The notes: a model not told the origin generated them from the letters alone. A stretch of DNA of 64,000 nucleotides from Loxodes magnus (GCA_946699065.1 CAMPDV010000133.1:186001-250000); one strand, 5' to 3'. Positions 36,407-49,282 are shown, counted from the stretch's first letter. Numbers and translations are program-made.

Positions 36407-37656
36407 ATGATGGAAACTACCTCGAAAGCTATTAAGCAAGCAAAGAAGATAGAGATAAAAATTCGAAGAACCTAAGTTAGTCTTTATTTATTAGTATCTT
36501 AAGCTGTAGTTTAATAATGTGTCCTTATTAACGAATTAGATTAATGTTAGATGACTAAAATATAAATTTGCATATTTAAAATGTAAGAGATCGAAGCAAG
36601 AGACGTTTGCAGCTTTACTTCTTATGTTAATTTCCTATTTTACTCTGACCCTCTTTTAGCTATAGCTCATGAGTAGGAAATGTCCTTGCTTGATCTTTAG
36701 ACTTCTTAACTAAGCAAAAGGTGCCAATTTTAAAGTATTATATCTTCAATTTGCTAGTACGATTAGAACTCTATTATTGTTGCTGCCAAGGATGGAAACT
36801 TTTAAATTGTTGATTTGAGGACTTAATAGAATCAAAGCTTCTAAGGTATTACTTTATGCAGTTAAACGCAGTATATTTGACATTGACTATCAGAATAACT
36901 ACCTTGCAATTGCTTCTGATGTACCTGCTGTTTGGGATTTAAGAACTAACTCAGAGGTTTTTAAGTTTTAAGACGCACATGCATTCGATTAAGACACAAC
37001 TTCAGTGAGAATTCTCTACAATTATTTGATATCAGGTTCAGATGATGGTACAATATGCTTCACTAACCTATAAGATATCGAGGACTTTTATAGTAAATTT
37101 ACTAAACTTAGATATAAACTGCAATCAAGCAATTCAGAGATTAGAACTGATAGATTCTAATTTACTAGCTGTCCTTACTATTAATTCCCTTTAGTACTGA
37201 TAGCCTAATGTAATATAAGATATGCCTTATGTCAATCTTCTCAATTAAGATATCTTCGACTGTAAGTTTTTGAACACTCCAATTAACTACTTCGTTAATT
37301 GCTTTGGGTTATCTGCTGTTTGTGGAGATCATGAAGGTAATGCCAGATGTATGGAATTTAACTAACTTCCTGGAAAACTTGAGTTTAAGTCTTTGTGGAG
37401 TAATAATCAAAAAATGCACTCGTCAGTAATAAGAACTTCAGTGATAGTGCAAAACCATTTGGTTACTGGAGGTGAGGATGGAAAAGTAATAGTATGGGAC
37501 TAGACTCAAATGTAAACTCACAAGGAAATGATAGTTCCTATTAAACGAATTGGAAAAATGAAGCTACTGAACAGAAGAAAGAACAGAATGTTTAAATCTC
37601 TAAAGTACAATCCACTTAATTAAGCTAAAAACATTTCTAATGTACTCTAAATTTGA
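36407..37656 (+). CDS. WD40-repeat protein, WDR89-like
   Basis: 404 residues in three exons, ATG 36407 to TGA 37654-37656; introns at 36846-36861 (16 nt) and 37093-37111 (19 nt). Several WD-type blades are readable: SIIVAAKDGNFQIVDLRT, NNYLAIASDVPAVWDLRT, NYLISGSDDGTICFTNL, and near the end HLVTGGEDGKVIVWDQT. Between them NCFGLSAVCGDHEGNARCMEF lies where WDR89 has its conserved late blade. WD40 propellers are interaction platforms, and the cellular role is not evident. The very basic C-terminus (KRIGKMKLLNRRKNRMFK) also occurs in WDR89-like proteins. Two ATGs stand next to each other at 36407 and 36410, in frame. Only the two-intron model gives one frame and a length divisible by three. Confidence 0.83.
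36846..36861 (+). other. Intron, 16 nt (WD40 gene)
   Basis: GTATTACTTTATGCAG. It joins the DGNFQIVDLRT blade to the FDIDYQNNYLAIASD blade in frame. Confidence 0.85.
37093..37111 (+). other. Intron, 19 nt (WD40 gene)
   Basis: GTAAATTTACTAAACTTAG. It joins the EDFY end of one blade to the segment leading to DSNLLAVLTINS and onward to the C-terminal WD blade. Confidence 0.85.
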
Positions 37657-39174
37657 ATTCCCTTTTATTAATAAGGAATCGTTACTATCATTTTCTCTAG
37701 GTGCTTTCTTGTATTTATCTCGTTTCTCAAACCTATTGAATCAAAAACTGAGTAATAGGAATAAAATAATGGTACATAAACTTAAAGATTCGCTAATCAA
37801 AAATATCATATGCTATTATATCTTTTAGAAGGGACTTTAAGCAACTTATTTGCTTAGTCTAACTTTTAGAAATAATCAGAACTATAATACCTAAAATTCC
37901 ATGCTTATGACAAAAATTTTGGAATCTAGATAAATTAATGAGTGTATAGAGTCTATCTTTGAAATTGTCTATATAACGGGGATCATATTATTAACTTTAA
38001 GTTATTCAAAGTTTACCCACTGAAGTTACTTATATAAGTAAGCTTGGAAATACTAAGATTTAAAATTAGAACTTCAAAGCAATTTAAATAATTTCTTTTT
38101 AATCCCTTAAAGATCTCCTTTCTTTCCTTCAATTCAAATGTATAGCATCAGATATTTAATTTACATTAAGAAGTAGCTTTTGTTTAATAATACAATATCC
38201 ATCTTATTATGCTTTATATAAAGCTATCATTCATGCCTATCATTTATTTGATAACTTAGATACTTTAGGTAGAGCTCAAGGCTAAATATACTGATAGATC
38301 TTTAGATTCTAATCCTTTTACATAGCTATAGTAATCTTAATCCTCTAAGCTACTTTTTATTTAATACTTACTCTTGTGATTTATTTTGTAACTTTAGATC
38401 TTAGAAATCTGGAGAATTATAACTCTGTATATTAAGAGTAAAAAAGACAGACAGTAGTACATAAAGGGAGCTAGTATAGAAATAAAGCTTTTATCTCCTG
38501 CATAATAGAAAGAAGAGCTGGTGAGAGGAGTTTAGGATATTATTGTATATTAATAGCTGATATTACAAGCTTATTTAGTAGACTCTTCACTTAGATGGGA
38601 ATTCAAAATTATATATTACTTATCAGTCTAGCCCGTAAATAGTAACCAGTGGACTGCAGAGCTTAGAATGTTTGGTTATTGACCTTAATATATAAGTAAA
38701 GTTATTAGATGTCCCTTGAACCAGTATTTTAACCTTATACCTTTTTTTTAATTTAAATAAAAATCTAAAATATCAGATAATTTTATAAGTACAGAACTTA
38801 CAACTAATAGATATAGAGAATCAGGCTTGAAGGTTTAGTTAAAGGGATATAATGGTAAATTACATAAACTGGGCTCACTCTTGAAGATATTCAAGATTGA
38901 TAATCTAGTAAATAAACCCCTTAAATGAAGCTAAATTACTCTAATGCTTTGAAAGTCTCTTTTTAAAAATATTGCGCAAAACAGATTCAGTTTCTATCTC
39001 TAAGTAATAGAGTTAGTCATTCAGCAGTTAAAATTCTAACTATATTAAAAATAGAAGAGTGAGTATCGTAGATAGAGTATATGAATTGGAAGGAAATTAA
39101 AATAAAGCTGAAGCTGGATTTAAATGTATAAATTCTATTTTATTTGAAGAATAAATAATTGGAAGAAAAAGAAA
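37657..39174. other. Spacer without a recognised gene
   Basis: About 1.5 kb. TGA positions were followed on the plus strand: the longest open frame is about 200 codons (38295-38897), within chance. No RNA gene, repeat or mobile element was recognised. Confidence 0.4.
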
Positions 39175-39837
39175 ATGGATTTCCCTGTTTGGTTTTTCAC
39201 TTTAGGCTATATAACATAACACGTGGGAAGTTGTATTCTGATTTATAAACTTAGAAAAACAAAATCTATCGATGGCTTATCTCCTCATACTTAGTAGGCT
39301 TATTTAATTGGAGCTTTAACTCGATGTGTATGAATTTTTGATACAAGACTTACAGACTTTCCTTTGGCCTATTTGGAAATTTTAGCTAGTATTTTATTAG
39401 CTGGATACTGTGTCTGGCTATGCCACACTCTTCGTCATACTCTTACTGTCGTACCTGATAAATGGCTAAGAACACCTCTTATTTGTGGGCTTTCTGCCGT
39501 CTTAAGTCTGATTTTTCATCCAGGTTCAAAGGGCCCTTATTGGTTTACAGTTCAAATGCTTGTTTCATTCTCTATGTTTGTTGAATCGATGGGGTTACTT
39601 CCACAACTAGTACTAATGCGAAAGAGTGGGGAAGTTGAAGGATTGACAAGCCACTATCTAATGTGTTTAGGTATTTCCAGATTATTAAGACTAACATTTT
39701 GGCTAATGCTTTGGTTTGAAGGAGATGTGTTTATTTATTTAGTTTTTGCTGATCTCTTGCATACTCTTTTGCTCGGAGATTTTGCCTTTTACTATTTCAA
39801 GAGCATCAAGAGTGGAACCCCTCTCTTAATAAGATGA
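39175..39837 (+). CDS. KDEL-receptor (ERD2)-like seven-helix membrane protein
   Basis: 220 residues, ATG 39175 to TGA 39835-39837, no intron. ERD2 proteins return KDEL/HDEL-tagged ER proteins from Golgi to ER. The sequence has seven hydrophobic segments. Family blocks include KTKSIDGLSPHTQQAYLIGALTR early (receptor: SCAGISGKSQ..), ESMGLLPQLVLMRKSGEVEGLTSHYL (human [27 protein letters not shown]), and the C-terminal FADLLHTLLLGDFAFYYFKS (human AGLVQTVLYCDFFYLYITK). The Asp-Gly-Leu-Ser and His-Thr-Gln residues of the first loop recall the plant ERD2-like paralogues more than the classic receptor, so it may be that paralogue. One in-frame TGA (RCV-Trp-IF) and three TAA/TAG codons lie in the first third, so the standard code sees only the last 157 residues. 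Confidence 0.88.
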
Positions 39838-41897
39838 TATTGCACTTTTATTTTAAACTTGATTCAGTTCTAACCAGTTTTGATATAACAAGTCGAAGTC
39901 TGTCTTATTCTCTCTTAATTATTCATCTCTTTACCAAACATTGAAAGTTGCTTCTAAAGCATATGAAATAGAATTATTTCTATATCATCTATTAGCAAGG
40001 ATACTCTTAATATCTTCCAATGCTATAACTGCACTCTTTATCATACCTCAATATATCAAAGTTCCTACTTTTATAATGCTTCCTTTCATTTATATTTATA
40101 TAGCTTTATATCTTATATCTCAATCTTTAGACTTCATGAAGGTCTTAACTTAAATCCTCAATCATTAGTTAGAATAATATTTTTAAGTAGCGCTTAAAAG
40201 AGAAACGAGATCAAAAACTGTACTAAAGAGACTTAGTAAATAAAAAATTTAGCTGGCCTTTCTAGTGAAAAGCTATAACTTGAATAAGAAGAGTTAAAGC
40301 TAATATCTTGAGAAAGCAACTCTTCTTTTACCCGCTAAAGATAGAGAAAGTATTATATAGATAAGCAAATTAAATAAAACAGTTCAATATTTAACTATAT
40401 CAAGTAAACCTATCATTTAGGAAGCATGCATAAATAACTAGAAGTTTATTAAAATAGCAAGCATCCTGTACTCTTCCATTATATTATCTATTCATTAGCT
40501 TGAGAGCTTTAAAATTTAGATTATTAACTAGTCTTCTATTTTCCTTGCGAGTTACAAAGAGAAAATAATTAGAAAATCTAATTTTTTGAAAAATGAATTG
40601 AAATGCTTTAGATAAGGAACTACAAAAGATATTTGCACTTCAAGTCTTCAGTATTGCTTGAAAGGCTAATCTAAATAAAGTATTAATGAAGCTTTATTAG
40701 AAGTAAAGCACAAAAGAGAAATATGAGTTTTAGCTTATTTAAAGATTAGGAAAATATCCTTAGTAATGAGATTTCTATTCTATTTTTATCGATTACTTCT
40801 TAAGCAATAGATATTACATGTGTTGTTGTAAGTATCTCATACTAACTCTTATTGATATGAGTTGCTTTGGATGCTATTTATCATAGTTAAAGAATTAGAA
40901 TAAATGGTTTCATAAAACTTTTCTGTTTGATCCATTTGCTTTTCTTGAAATTTCTTTCTATCTCTATGAACTATCTTTTTACTAAAATCTCTATCATCCA
41001 GTCTAAAGAGATTTATACAGAATGCTTCATTAATCTTATATTTACTAATTTGTGACTTTCTCCCTCATTCAAAAATAATAAGATCTTTATTCTTTAAGCT
41101 TTGCTTTCTACGATTGTCTTTATTTAAAAATTTAACTCTGATTTTATTTAAACTTTAGTATATCTGGTATTTAAATACTTCAAATAAATACCTTTATTAT
41201 ATAGCCCTAATAGTCTAGAAAGTAACTTTCTATATATTGTATAAATTTAATCCTTTGTAGCTTTCTTACTGCTTTAAACTGCTAATTATAATTTATTACT
41301 CCATAATCTAAAGTGGCTATATCGATTCTGGTTATCGAACAAATTTATTTCCTCTATTTCTCTATGTTATTTTATCAGCCTTAATCATTTAAATTAATCG
41401 GGTATATTTCCATACCAGTTAAATATGAAGTTAATAAAAGCTAAATGAGATTAATGTGGTCTAAGGCTAATTTTTATAGTTTAAACCTCTGAAAATATTA
41501 ATTTTTTTTAATTTCTGAAGATAAGCTAGATTAAGTAGTAATAGCCACTTAATTAGCATACAAGGCACTTTATACTCCTTTAAATGTTACTTAAACTGGC
41601 TAAATGATCATAGGATAATAATCTTACTTTTAAATCTTATTAATACGCATAATGGCAATAGCAGCACTATTACCATTAATTACTCTGAACCTTCTACACC
41701 TTTGTATTAATTACCCTTACTTTCTAGCTTTAGTTTTAGTATAGGAAAAATCTTATTTAACTTAGCCTCTTTAATATTTATATTTGGACTTATTTCTGTG
41801 CTTCTTATATTTTATATTAACAAAGAATAGAAAAAGGCGAATTTTATATATATTTTATAAGTAAAACATGAAGTAAAACAAGGGTAAAAATTTATGC
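39838..41897. other. Spacer with one possible plus-strand gene (39941-40726)
   Basis: About 2.1 kb. A plus-strand frame from ATG 39941 to TGA 40724-40726 (261 codons) starts with two hydrophobic helices (residues about 12-36 and 45-64). It continues as a charged region with stretches such as EATLLLPAKDRESIIQISKL and ends in INEALLEVKHKREI. That order would suit a membrane-anchored protein, but no family motif is present and its length alone is not significant. From 41610 to 41897 the minus strand lacks TGA altogether; this is just downstream of the coiled-coil gene's stop. No RNA gene or repeat was recognised. Confidence 0.3.
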
Positions 41898-44800
41898 TCA
41901 AACTTCTTCATCAATACATAAGTTACTAATTATATCTCCCAAGTTATTATCCATATAGTAGTTCTTTGAAGCTCCAAATAGTAAATTCAAATCGTTTAGA
42001 AACTTTAAGATTTACTACCTTTCTTTTTATTAGTTTCCATGCTAAACCAATACTTTCTTAGTGCTTTCCCATTTTTTTTAGTCCTCCTTGATAATTTTTT
42101 ACACTTCTGTTAAAAGTTCGATGAATTTGTCTTCATCTTAGAACTGGGATACAGAGATTTCTGATGTTTTGGCTTCTTACTAAAATATGATAAATGATGC
42201 TTACATTGTGCTATTGAAATTCTTCAATTCACAAATCTCTTCTCCATAAACTTCTTTCCCAAGCTAGCTTTGAGAGTTCTTTTGGTCTTTTTTCCTGAAT
42301 ATTCATCTACTTGATATATTCCTATTCCCTTACATATTTCTATCTTATGAAGTTTTTAAAATTGAGATAGTCTATTGGCTCTATAGTCTTTTATATAGGT
42401 AGATGTAGTGATCTAGGGCTTTATATGTTCTATAATACATTTTATCCATTACTTCCAGAACCTTTTCTCTCACTTTCTGATTACTGAGTTAAAGGATGTT
42501 CTGCTATACTCTGCCTTTTAAAATGATGAGGCTTTTCAAATATCTAATTAGTGAAGAAAAGGGAATTAGTGCGTGCTTATTTTAACCTCTTAGGGATTTC
42601 ATCCTATGAATCCTTTTTCTAATTTTCACTAGAGTTAGTCTATTCTTCGTTATCTTATCTAAATGACTGAAGAATTTCATTGATATTGTTATTTTTATTA
42701 ATATCTATATATTACTGAATGAAGTCTCCTAACTTATCTAGTACTTCCTCTAGCTTTTTTAGAGACTGTCTTCTTTGGCTTCGGTTTTTATTTGACTTAT
42801 ATTTTTTCAGCTTTTTATTAAACTCATCTAAGTTAGAAGGGTCTGCTATGTCTAAGTTCAAGTCTTGTATTCACTTAGATATTTCTTATAATTTAGCTTT
42901 TGGATTACTTAAGAAATCAGTATTGAATTCTATCTCTTATTTGCTTTTCTAGTTCTATTTTCCTTTTTATTCCTTTTTGATTCCTGGATTTTTTGTTAAT
43001 TAGTAAATAGCTTATAATAGATCATCAGCTTCACAACTTCCTAAGTCATCTTTAAGCTAGATAACTTAAGTTTTATTTTCCTTTAGTCTATCTAAATAGT
43101 TCAAAGTATCTACTTTTGCCGTTTTAATCTTTTTCAAATCTCTTAGCAGTTTTTTCAAATTTGATTCTTAAGGCTACCCTTAAATTTTTCTATTGGGTGT
43201 TATTTACCTAGGACTTCTTTTAGATAAAGGAGAAACGTCTCTTAAATTGGATCTTGCTGTTTAAGGATGTGAAATAGTACATTTTGTGGGAGTTTTTAGT
43301 TGTAACTGAGTTTCAATTTATTATCGTTATAATAATTTTAACTCTTACTTATTTTAACTGTTTAAGGTAGTAGTTGATTTAGTTATTTTTGGATTAGAAG
43401 TGATTATATTAATTACGCTTCCTAATCTATTTGCATTTTGATTATAAATTGGTTTTACTCTTTTTGGACTTTAGTCAACAGTTTCTTGAGTATCCTATTG
43501 CTAAACTATAATATCTATTTCTTTAATAATTTTAAGATCCTTTTCAGATTTGTCTGCTTTATATATTCTAGGAGTTATACTTCCGCTTATAGACTCTTAT
43601 CTCTTATGTTAAGGTGTTCTGCTTTATCTGATCTAAGGAGTTTTAATAACTTGATCTTATGCTTAAATGTTTCTCTTTTCCCTTTAATCGTTCGGTTGTT
43701 TTTTTTTCTATTAATAATTAAGTTTCGCTTTAGGAGTACTCTTAGTTTTAGTAAGTACAGCAGTTTTAGTATTCTTAGAAATGGGTTATTAATCTTCCTC
43801 TTATTCTATACTTTGATCAGAATCTTCCTAAAACTTAGGGCTAATTTCTTGTTAATTTGATTATTGCTGGCATTTATCCTTTGAGATAACCGCTTTGTTT
43901 TACTTATCTTTTTGATCTTCTTATTAGTATAATTCATGCATGCTTGAAGAGTTATTTAAATCATTTTTTCCTTGTTTCTATCTATTATCCTTGCTAGTTG
44001 GAGACAGCAGCATATCTATAGATTGTATTTATTCCATCTTATGGTTCTTACTCCCATCATCTTATTATTTTCCTTTTAAGTTTTTCTTATTAGATATCTA
44101 ACTTACTAGCTTTATTTCTTTTCCTTTTGCTTCCTTTTATTACTTTTATTCACTAAACTGTTTACTCTTTTAAATCTTATTTTTATCATCATTTCTTTCC
44201 TTTAAATTCTAAGGATTTAGCTATATTTAATCACACTCTTCTTTCTTTTTCCTTATTATTTATCCCTTTTTTGGAGATTTACTAGTAGTTTAAGTCTAGA
44301 ACTGATTCTATTTCTATGGTAGGTTTAGTTTTTCTTATGATTTTGCATTTTTGTTATACTTTTTTTAATATTTATCGTTTAAATCTTCGATTTCTGGAAA
44401 AGTAAATTTTTTAAAGTTGCTCTTGCTTTTTTGACTTTGTACCATATCCAAATGTGGACTTACCTCTTAAATTTTTGCGCTTGGATTTTGTTTAGTGTTG
44501 ACAATATCTTTTTTATCTTTCTAATCAACTTCATTTTTCAATTTATTTTGCTTCTTTTTACTCTTCGTAAGCGAACTTGTTTAGGTTTCAGCAGTTTCTT
44601 CAATACTAGGTTCTTATATGCTGAACTACTAAATAGGACTAAGTTGGCATTGAAAAATTTCAATAATGCTATTTTCAAATTCTTTATTCAAGAATAAAGA
44701 GCTTTCTTCACTTTTCATATTTTTTATTCTTTCCTCAATCTGCTTTAGTAGTTTCTAAATGGTCTATTTATTTAGCAACTAAGGGTTTTTTTCAACCTCT

Positions 44801-46465
44801 TAATCTTTTTAATTTTGTGGTGCTTAGAATTAATTAAATTTCCTTTCCTTTTACTGATTTTATCGTTTTATATGCTCGAATCTTTTATACAATCTCCTTC
44901 TGGCAGGAATATTTGATTTATTTTTACTTCTGTTAAATAACTCAAATGATCTCATATCAAAATCATTGCCTTTATCATTTTCTTATTCTCCATCATTCTC
45001 GAATATGATTAAAGATTTGTGGTTGAATGTTTTTTCTTTCTTTATTATCGGTTATTAAGATTTTGCCTACAATTTTGTTTCCAAAATTTCCTATTAATTT
45101 GTTTTAATTTTGTTCTCTTACTCTTTAGTACCGATTGAAATATCTTTTGGACTAATTGAATTCTCTTTTTAAACATCTTCTTTATCTTACTTCAGCCCAC
45201 CTTAAAGCTTTCGGGATTCTTGTCTCTTTTCCCTTCTATTTTGTATTCTCTTCTCTATTTGTTCTTCTAAGTTGCTCAATCTTTTAAGGTTTTATTATAA
45301 AGGACAAAGGTTTTCTTCGCTTGAACTTTAGGCTTTTACGAATTATTTTTCTTAAAGTTTATCTATTTTAATGTTTGATAGCCTTTCTTATGATTTTTCT
45401 TTACTTTTGCTAAGGGCTTGTTAAAGAGGAATTAGATCTTGATTGCTTTTTCCTTCTTAAACTTCGTTGAACTTTTAAGGCTATCTTCCCTTTTTGATAG
45501 GTCCTCTAGGTCTCTATAAACTCAAATGAGTAATTTAAGTCTCCTCTTTGATCGGTCGCTTATTCTATATCTAGCGTTATGCTTATCCAAAGAATTATTC
45601 TAATTACTATCTCATCTATTACTGATTAACTTATTTGGGTTAGAATACAGACGCTCTTCTTACATGCTCTTTTTGAAATTCAGGATTTTCTAGTTAATGC
45701 ATAACTTCATTTATTGTATTTAACTGATTTTAAAAATTACTTTCTTCCTTTTCTAATTCCCTTAACATTCCTTATTTCTCCTTAACTATCTAGGTCAAGA
45801 TACTTTCTTAGAGAACTTAACTCTTCCTTTATTAATGCTATGCCACGATATTTTGCTTAACCTATGGAATTACCTACAAAATGGACGACCTTCTCTCTCT
45901 GTGTTTTGCTGCGGCTTCTGCTTTTTAAGGCTTTCTTTCAATAACTAAAATAGACTTTAAAAGTAAACTTACTCTCTTGCATATATGTCTTGGTTCGTAA
46001 TCTACACATCTGCATTCTCCCTATTTCTTCAGGATCATTCATTGAATCTATTCTTTCTTTAATTTCTTATCTTACAAGTTCATTTACCATTTTCCTGTTT
46101 TTTTACCTTTAAAGTTCTTCTTCTTACTCATCTATCAAAGTATCTTACTTGGAAACTGAATGATACCAAAGCTACATTTACTTAATTTTTTTATTCTCAA
46201 GTCAAAGTTCAAGCTCAGTTACGTTCTAGTACTATTTATCATCTTTCAAAGCATTTCTCCTACAAAAATGTTCAGTTGAGTACATTTATTTCTCAAAATT
46301 CTCTTATCAATTAGGGTCAAACACTTCAGACTAATCTGAATCAGTTGACAAAAAACTGGACGTTTCGAAAGAGGACACTGAACTACTACTTTCTTCTGAG
46401 TCTTCTTCCTCTTCTGAGATATCAGATTCAGATGATATTTCAAATTTCCTCCTTCTAGCTAACAT
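41898..46465 (-). CDS. Very large Gln/Lys/Glu-rich, partly coiled-coil protein
   Basis: 1507 residues in three exons, ATG 46465 to TGA 41898-41900; introns at 45945-45972 (28 nt) and 42295-42310 (16 nt). The N-terminus is acidic and Ser-rich (SSESDISEEEEDSEESSSS). Residues about 60-170 form mixed helical segments, including MVNELVRQEIKERIDSM. The middle 1000 residues are low-complexity Lys, Gln, Asn, Glu and Ser with basic Thr/Ser-Pro sites (LLSPTSKDNR, SPRQITPNRK) and short coiled-coil stretches such as LLKQIEERIKNMKSEES. The last 130 residues are more ordered and end ISNLCIDEEV. The exon-2 frame has no TGA over more than 3.5 kb, which cannot be chance. No domain is recognised; a scaffold of cortex, basal body or cytoskeleton would suit the composition but is inference. 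It is the longest gene in the window. Confidence 0.82.
42295..42310 (-). other. Intron, 16 nt (large Gln-rich gene)
   Basis: GTAGATGAATATTCAG on the minus strand. Removal leads into the ordered C-terminal frame ending at TGA 41898-41900. Confidence 0.75.
45945..45972 (-). other. Intron, 28 nt (large Gln-rich gene)
   Basis: Begins GTAAGTTTAC and ends TTTTAG on the minus strand. It joins the N-terminal exon to the 3.6-kb TGA-free exon. It is longer than the other introns here and contains an internal AAAG that would not give the right frame. Confidence 0.7.
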
Positions 46466-47887
46466 TTTTATACTAATATTGAATATAAAATTCCAGTCTA
46501 AATACTTTAAATCTTAACCATTAGCATAGTTACTGCTCCTTTATCAATTCAGCTTTTCCTATTGTATTTTCTTTTTAAACGTTTCTTTCTTATCGTTTTT
46601 ATCTTCCTTACTACCTAAGATGCTACTTGCTTCTATAATGAACCATTTACTCTATCTGGATTCTAAATCACTGATCTTAGGATTATCTTATGATTCCAAG
46701 TCTTAGTTTTAGCTCTTTTAAGTAGCTTAAATAATAAAGTAATATCTCCCTTTACTAAAAAAGCGCTTTGTGTTATAGAGGTAAATATATATATTGTAGT
46801 CTATGTATACAGTAAGCTTAACTCCTTAGCTTTTATTAGAAATGTTAGCTTTTATAGCTTGAGTATGGTTATTATATACTAGGCTATTTCCTTTTATTCT
46901 GAAATACCATCTCAATGCTACTATAGATAGAAGCTAGTAAGTGCTTATAAGCGTTTTATCGAGATATGTATTGGGAGACTATTTAGGGAATGAGAAGAGG
47001 GATTTTATGAGTATGATGATATGTAAAGCTTGCTAGTTTTCTTTAATGATAAGGTTTTTCAGTAGGATTATTTATGTATTTTATATAGTCCAATTTATAG
47101 ACTGATTAGGATAGTAATAATACCCATTTCATGGCTTTATCTTAATTGATAAATCTAAAATCTGGTTATTAAGCATTGGCTAGTAGAACTAAAGATACCA
47201 TATACAAGGCAGTTCCATTAAATTAATTAAAGGGTTACTCACTTCTAATAGCTATCTCTAGTAGAGTTAAACCTTATTATCTTGCTATTTAATATGCTCA
47301 TGTTTCTAGTATCTCTTGAAACTCTTATAGTATAAGCTAAATAAGTAACTCTATAGCTTATACTTAGAATGGCATTTAAATAGTCTAGACTATTCAAATA
47401 TGTATAAGTATGTAAAAATACAGAGCTACTAGAAAGAGTCAACTAACCATATACAGTTTAGTTTAGCTCTAATCAGGATAGATAAGAGTCTATTATCATA
47501 GAGATTATATAAAATGTAGATTTTTGATTGAGGAGATTAGTAGATTGCTTAAATCAGGTGAGAGCTAGATAGTAAGGATAGTAATCTACTATACAACTTA
47601 CTGATTAAATAGGCTGGTTTAAATAAGAGTTGAGTTTAAGAGCATTAAGATAATAAGAAGGTATAGATTAGTAAAATAAATCTACTAAAGTGGTATAAGG
47701 AAGCTCTATCTGCTTAATGGCTATAATTAATATAGAGTCAATTAATCTAAGTATTTGATTATACTATACAAAATACATATAAAGATAGAAAGAAGGTAGT
47801 AAAGAGTTTTGGATAGTAAATATAAAATAAATAGAAGGGAGATTTTAATTTAAGTTTTAGTAACTTTAGTTACATCTTAAATTAAAA
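46466..47887. other. Spacer between divergent genes
   Basis: About 1.4 kb between the large minus-strand gene and NDUFV1. Plus-strand TGA positions leave no frame beyond about 190 codons. It should hold both promoters; no element was recognised. Confidence 0.4.
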
Positions 47888-49282
47888 ATGTTCATCAGAA
47901 GGTTGGTTAGGAGAGCTTATCAGGGTGGTTTGAAGGATGCTGATAGAATTTTTACCAATTTGTATAATGATGGAGATAGATATTTAAATGGAGCTTTGAA
48001 AAGAGGAGATTGGTATCGCACTAATGATATTCTCTCAATGGGTCATGACTGAATTATAAATGAAATTAAGAAATCCGGCCTTAGAGGTAGAGGAGGTGCT
48101 GGATTTCCTTCTGGTTTGAAATATAGTTTTATGCCTAAGGTTTCTGATGGTAGGCCAAGTTTTTTGGTAATAAATGCTGATGAATCTGAGCCTGGAACTT
48201 GCAAAGATAGAGAAATTATGAGATTTGATCCTCATAAATTAGTAGAAGGAGCTCTTGTTGTTGGCTTCGGAATGAGAGCATCAGCTGCTTATATCTATAT
48301 CCGAGGAGAGTTTTATAATGAAGCTTAAGTACTTGAAAATGCGATCCATGAAGCATATGAAAAAGGACTTTTAGGACCTAATGCATGTGGATCTGGTTAT
48401 AGTTTTGATGTTTATGTTTAAAGAGGAGCAGGAGCTTACATTTGCGGTGAAGAATCTGCTTTAATTGAAAGCTTAGAAGGAAAATAAGGAAAGCCTAGAA
48501 TTAAGCCTCCTTTTCCAGCAAATGTAGGACTTTGGGGATGTCCTACTACTGTAACAAATGTTGAGACTGTTTCAGTTGTTCCAACTATTATGAGAAGAGG
48601 AGGAGAATGGTTTGCTTCCTTTGGCAGAAAAGGTAACAGCGGTACTAAGCTCTTTTGCATATCTGGTAATGTGAATAATCCATGTACAGTAGAAGAAGAA
48701 ATGTCTATTCCTCTGAGAGAACTAATTGAAAAGCATGCAGGTGGTGTAAGAGGTGGATGGGATAATTTGCTTGCCATTATTCCTGGAGGTTCTTCTGTTC
48801 CAATGTTACCTAAAAATGTATGTGAAGAAGTTCTTATGGATTTCGATGATTTAATTAGAGTAAAATCCGGTCTAGGAACAGCAGCAGTTATAGTAATGGA
48901 TAAATCAATAGATCCAATTGATGCAATCTAAAGATTAGCATGGTTTTACAAGCACGAGAGTTGTGGATAATGCACTCCTTGCAGAGAAGGAACAACCTGA
49001 CTCTACGATCTCCTTACAAGAATGAAGTATGGACAAGCAGATTTTGCTGAAATAGATTAACTATAAGAACTTACAACTCAAATAGAAAAGCACACAATTT
49101 GTGCACTAGGAGATGCAGCTGCTTGGCCAGTTCAAGGCCTTATTAAAAACTTTAGGCATGTAATTGAAGAAAGAATAGACGATTTCTGGGCTAAAAACCC
49201 TCACTATGCCAAATAGCCAATTACCTCATATCCCAATATTGAATAGAGTAAGACAACCCAAAATCTTCAATTCATCAAGTGA
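47888..49282 (+). CDS. NDUFV1: NADH dehydrogenase (complex I) flavoprotein 1, 51-kDa subunit
   Basis: 464 residues in one frame, ATG 47888 to TGA 49280-49282. This subunit binds FMN, the substrate NADH and iron-sulfur cluster N3 at the tip of mitochondrial complex I. Family sequences run throughout: [15 protein letters not shown] (NADH/FMN site), [50 protein letters not shown] and [12 protein letters not shown]. The four cluster ligands are Cys359, Cys362, Cys365 (SCGQCTPCREG) and Cys405 (HTICALGD), with the same spacing as bovine 379/382/385/425. [12 protein letters not shown] is a plausible mitochondrial presequence. The gene is the best proof of the code: TAA or TAG stands at conserved Gln (GKQGKPR, CGQCTP) and TGA at conserved Trp (HD-Trp-II; the second at TT-Trp-LYD), while another TGA terminates. 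Nuclear location of the gene is inferred from its code and spacers. Confidence 0.98.

Noticed and set aside
48436..48777. A 113-codon standard-code frame on the minus strand
   Set aside because: It lies wholly inside NDUFV1, whose family motifs on the plus strand are unmistakable.
47888..49282. Blastocrithidia-type code (TAR = Glu, TGA = Trp)
   Set aside because: TAR columns fall at conserved Gln positions (CGQCTPC, GKQGKPR), not Glu.
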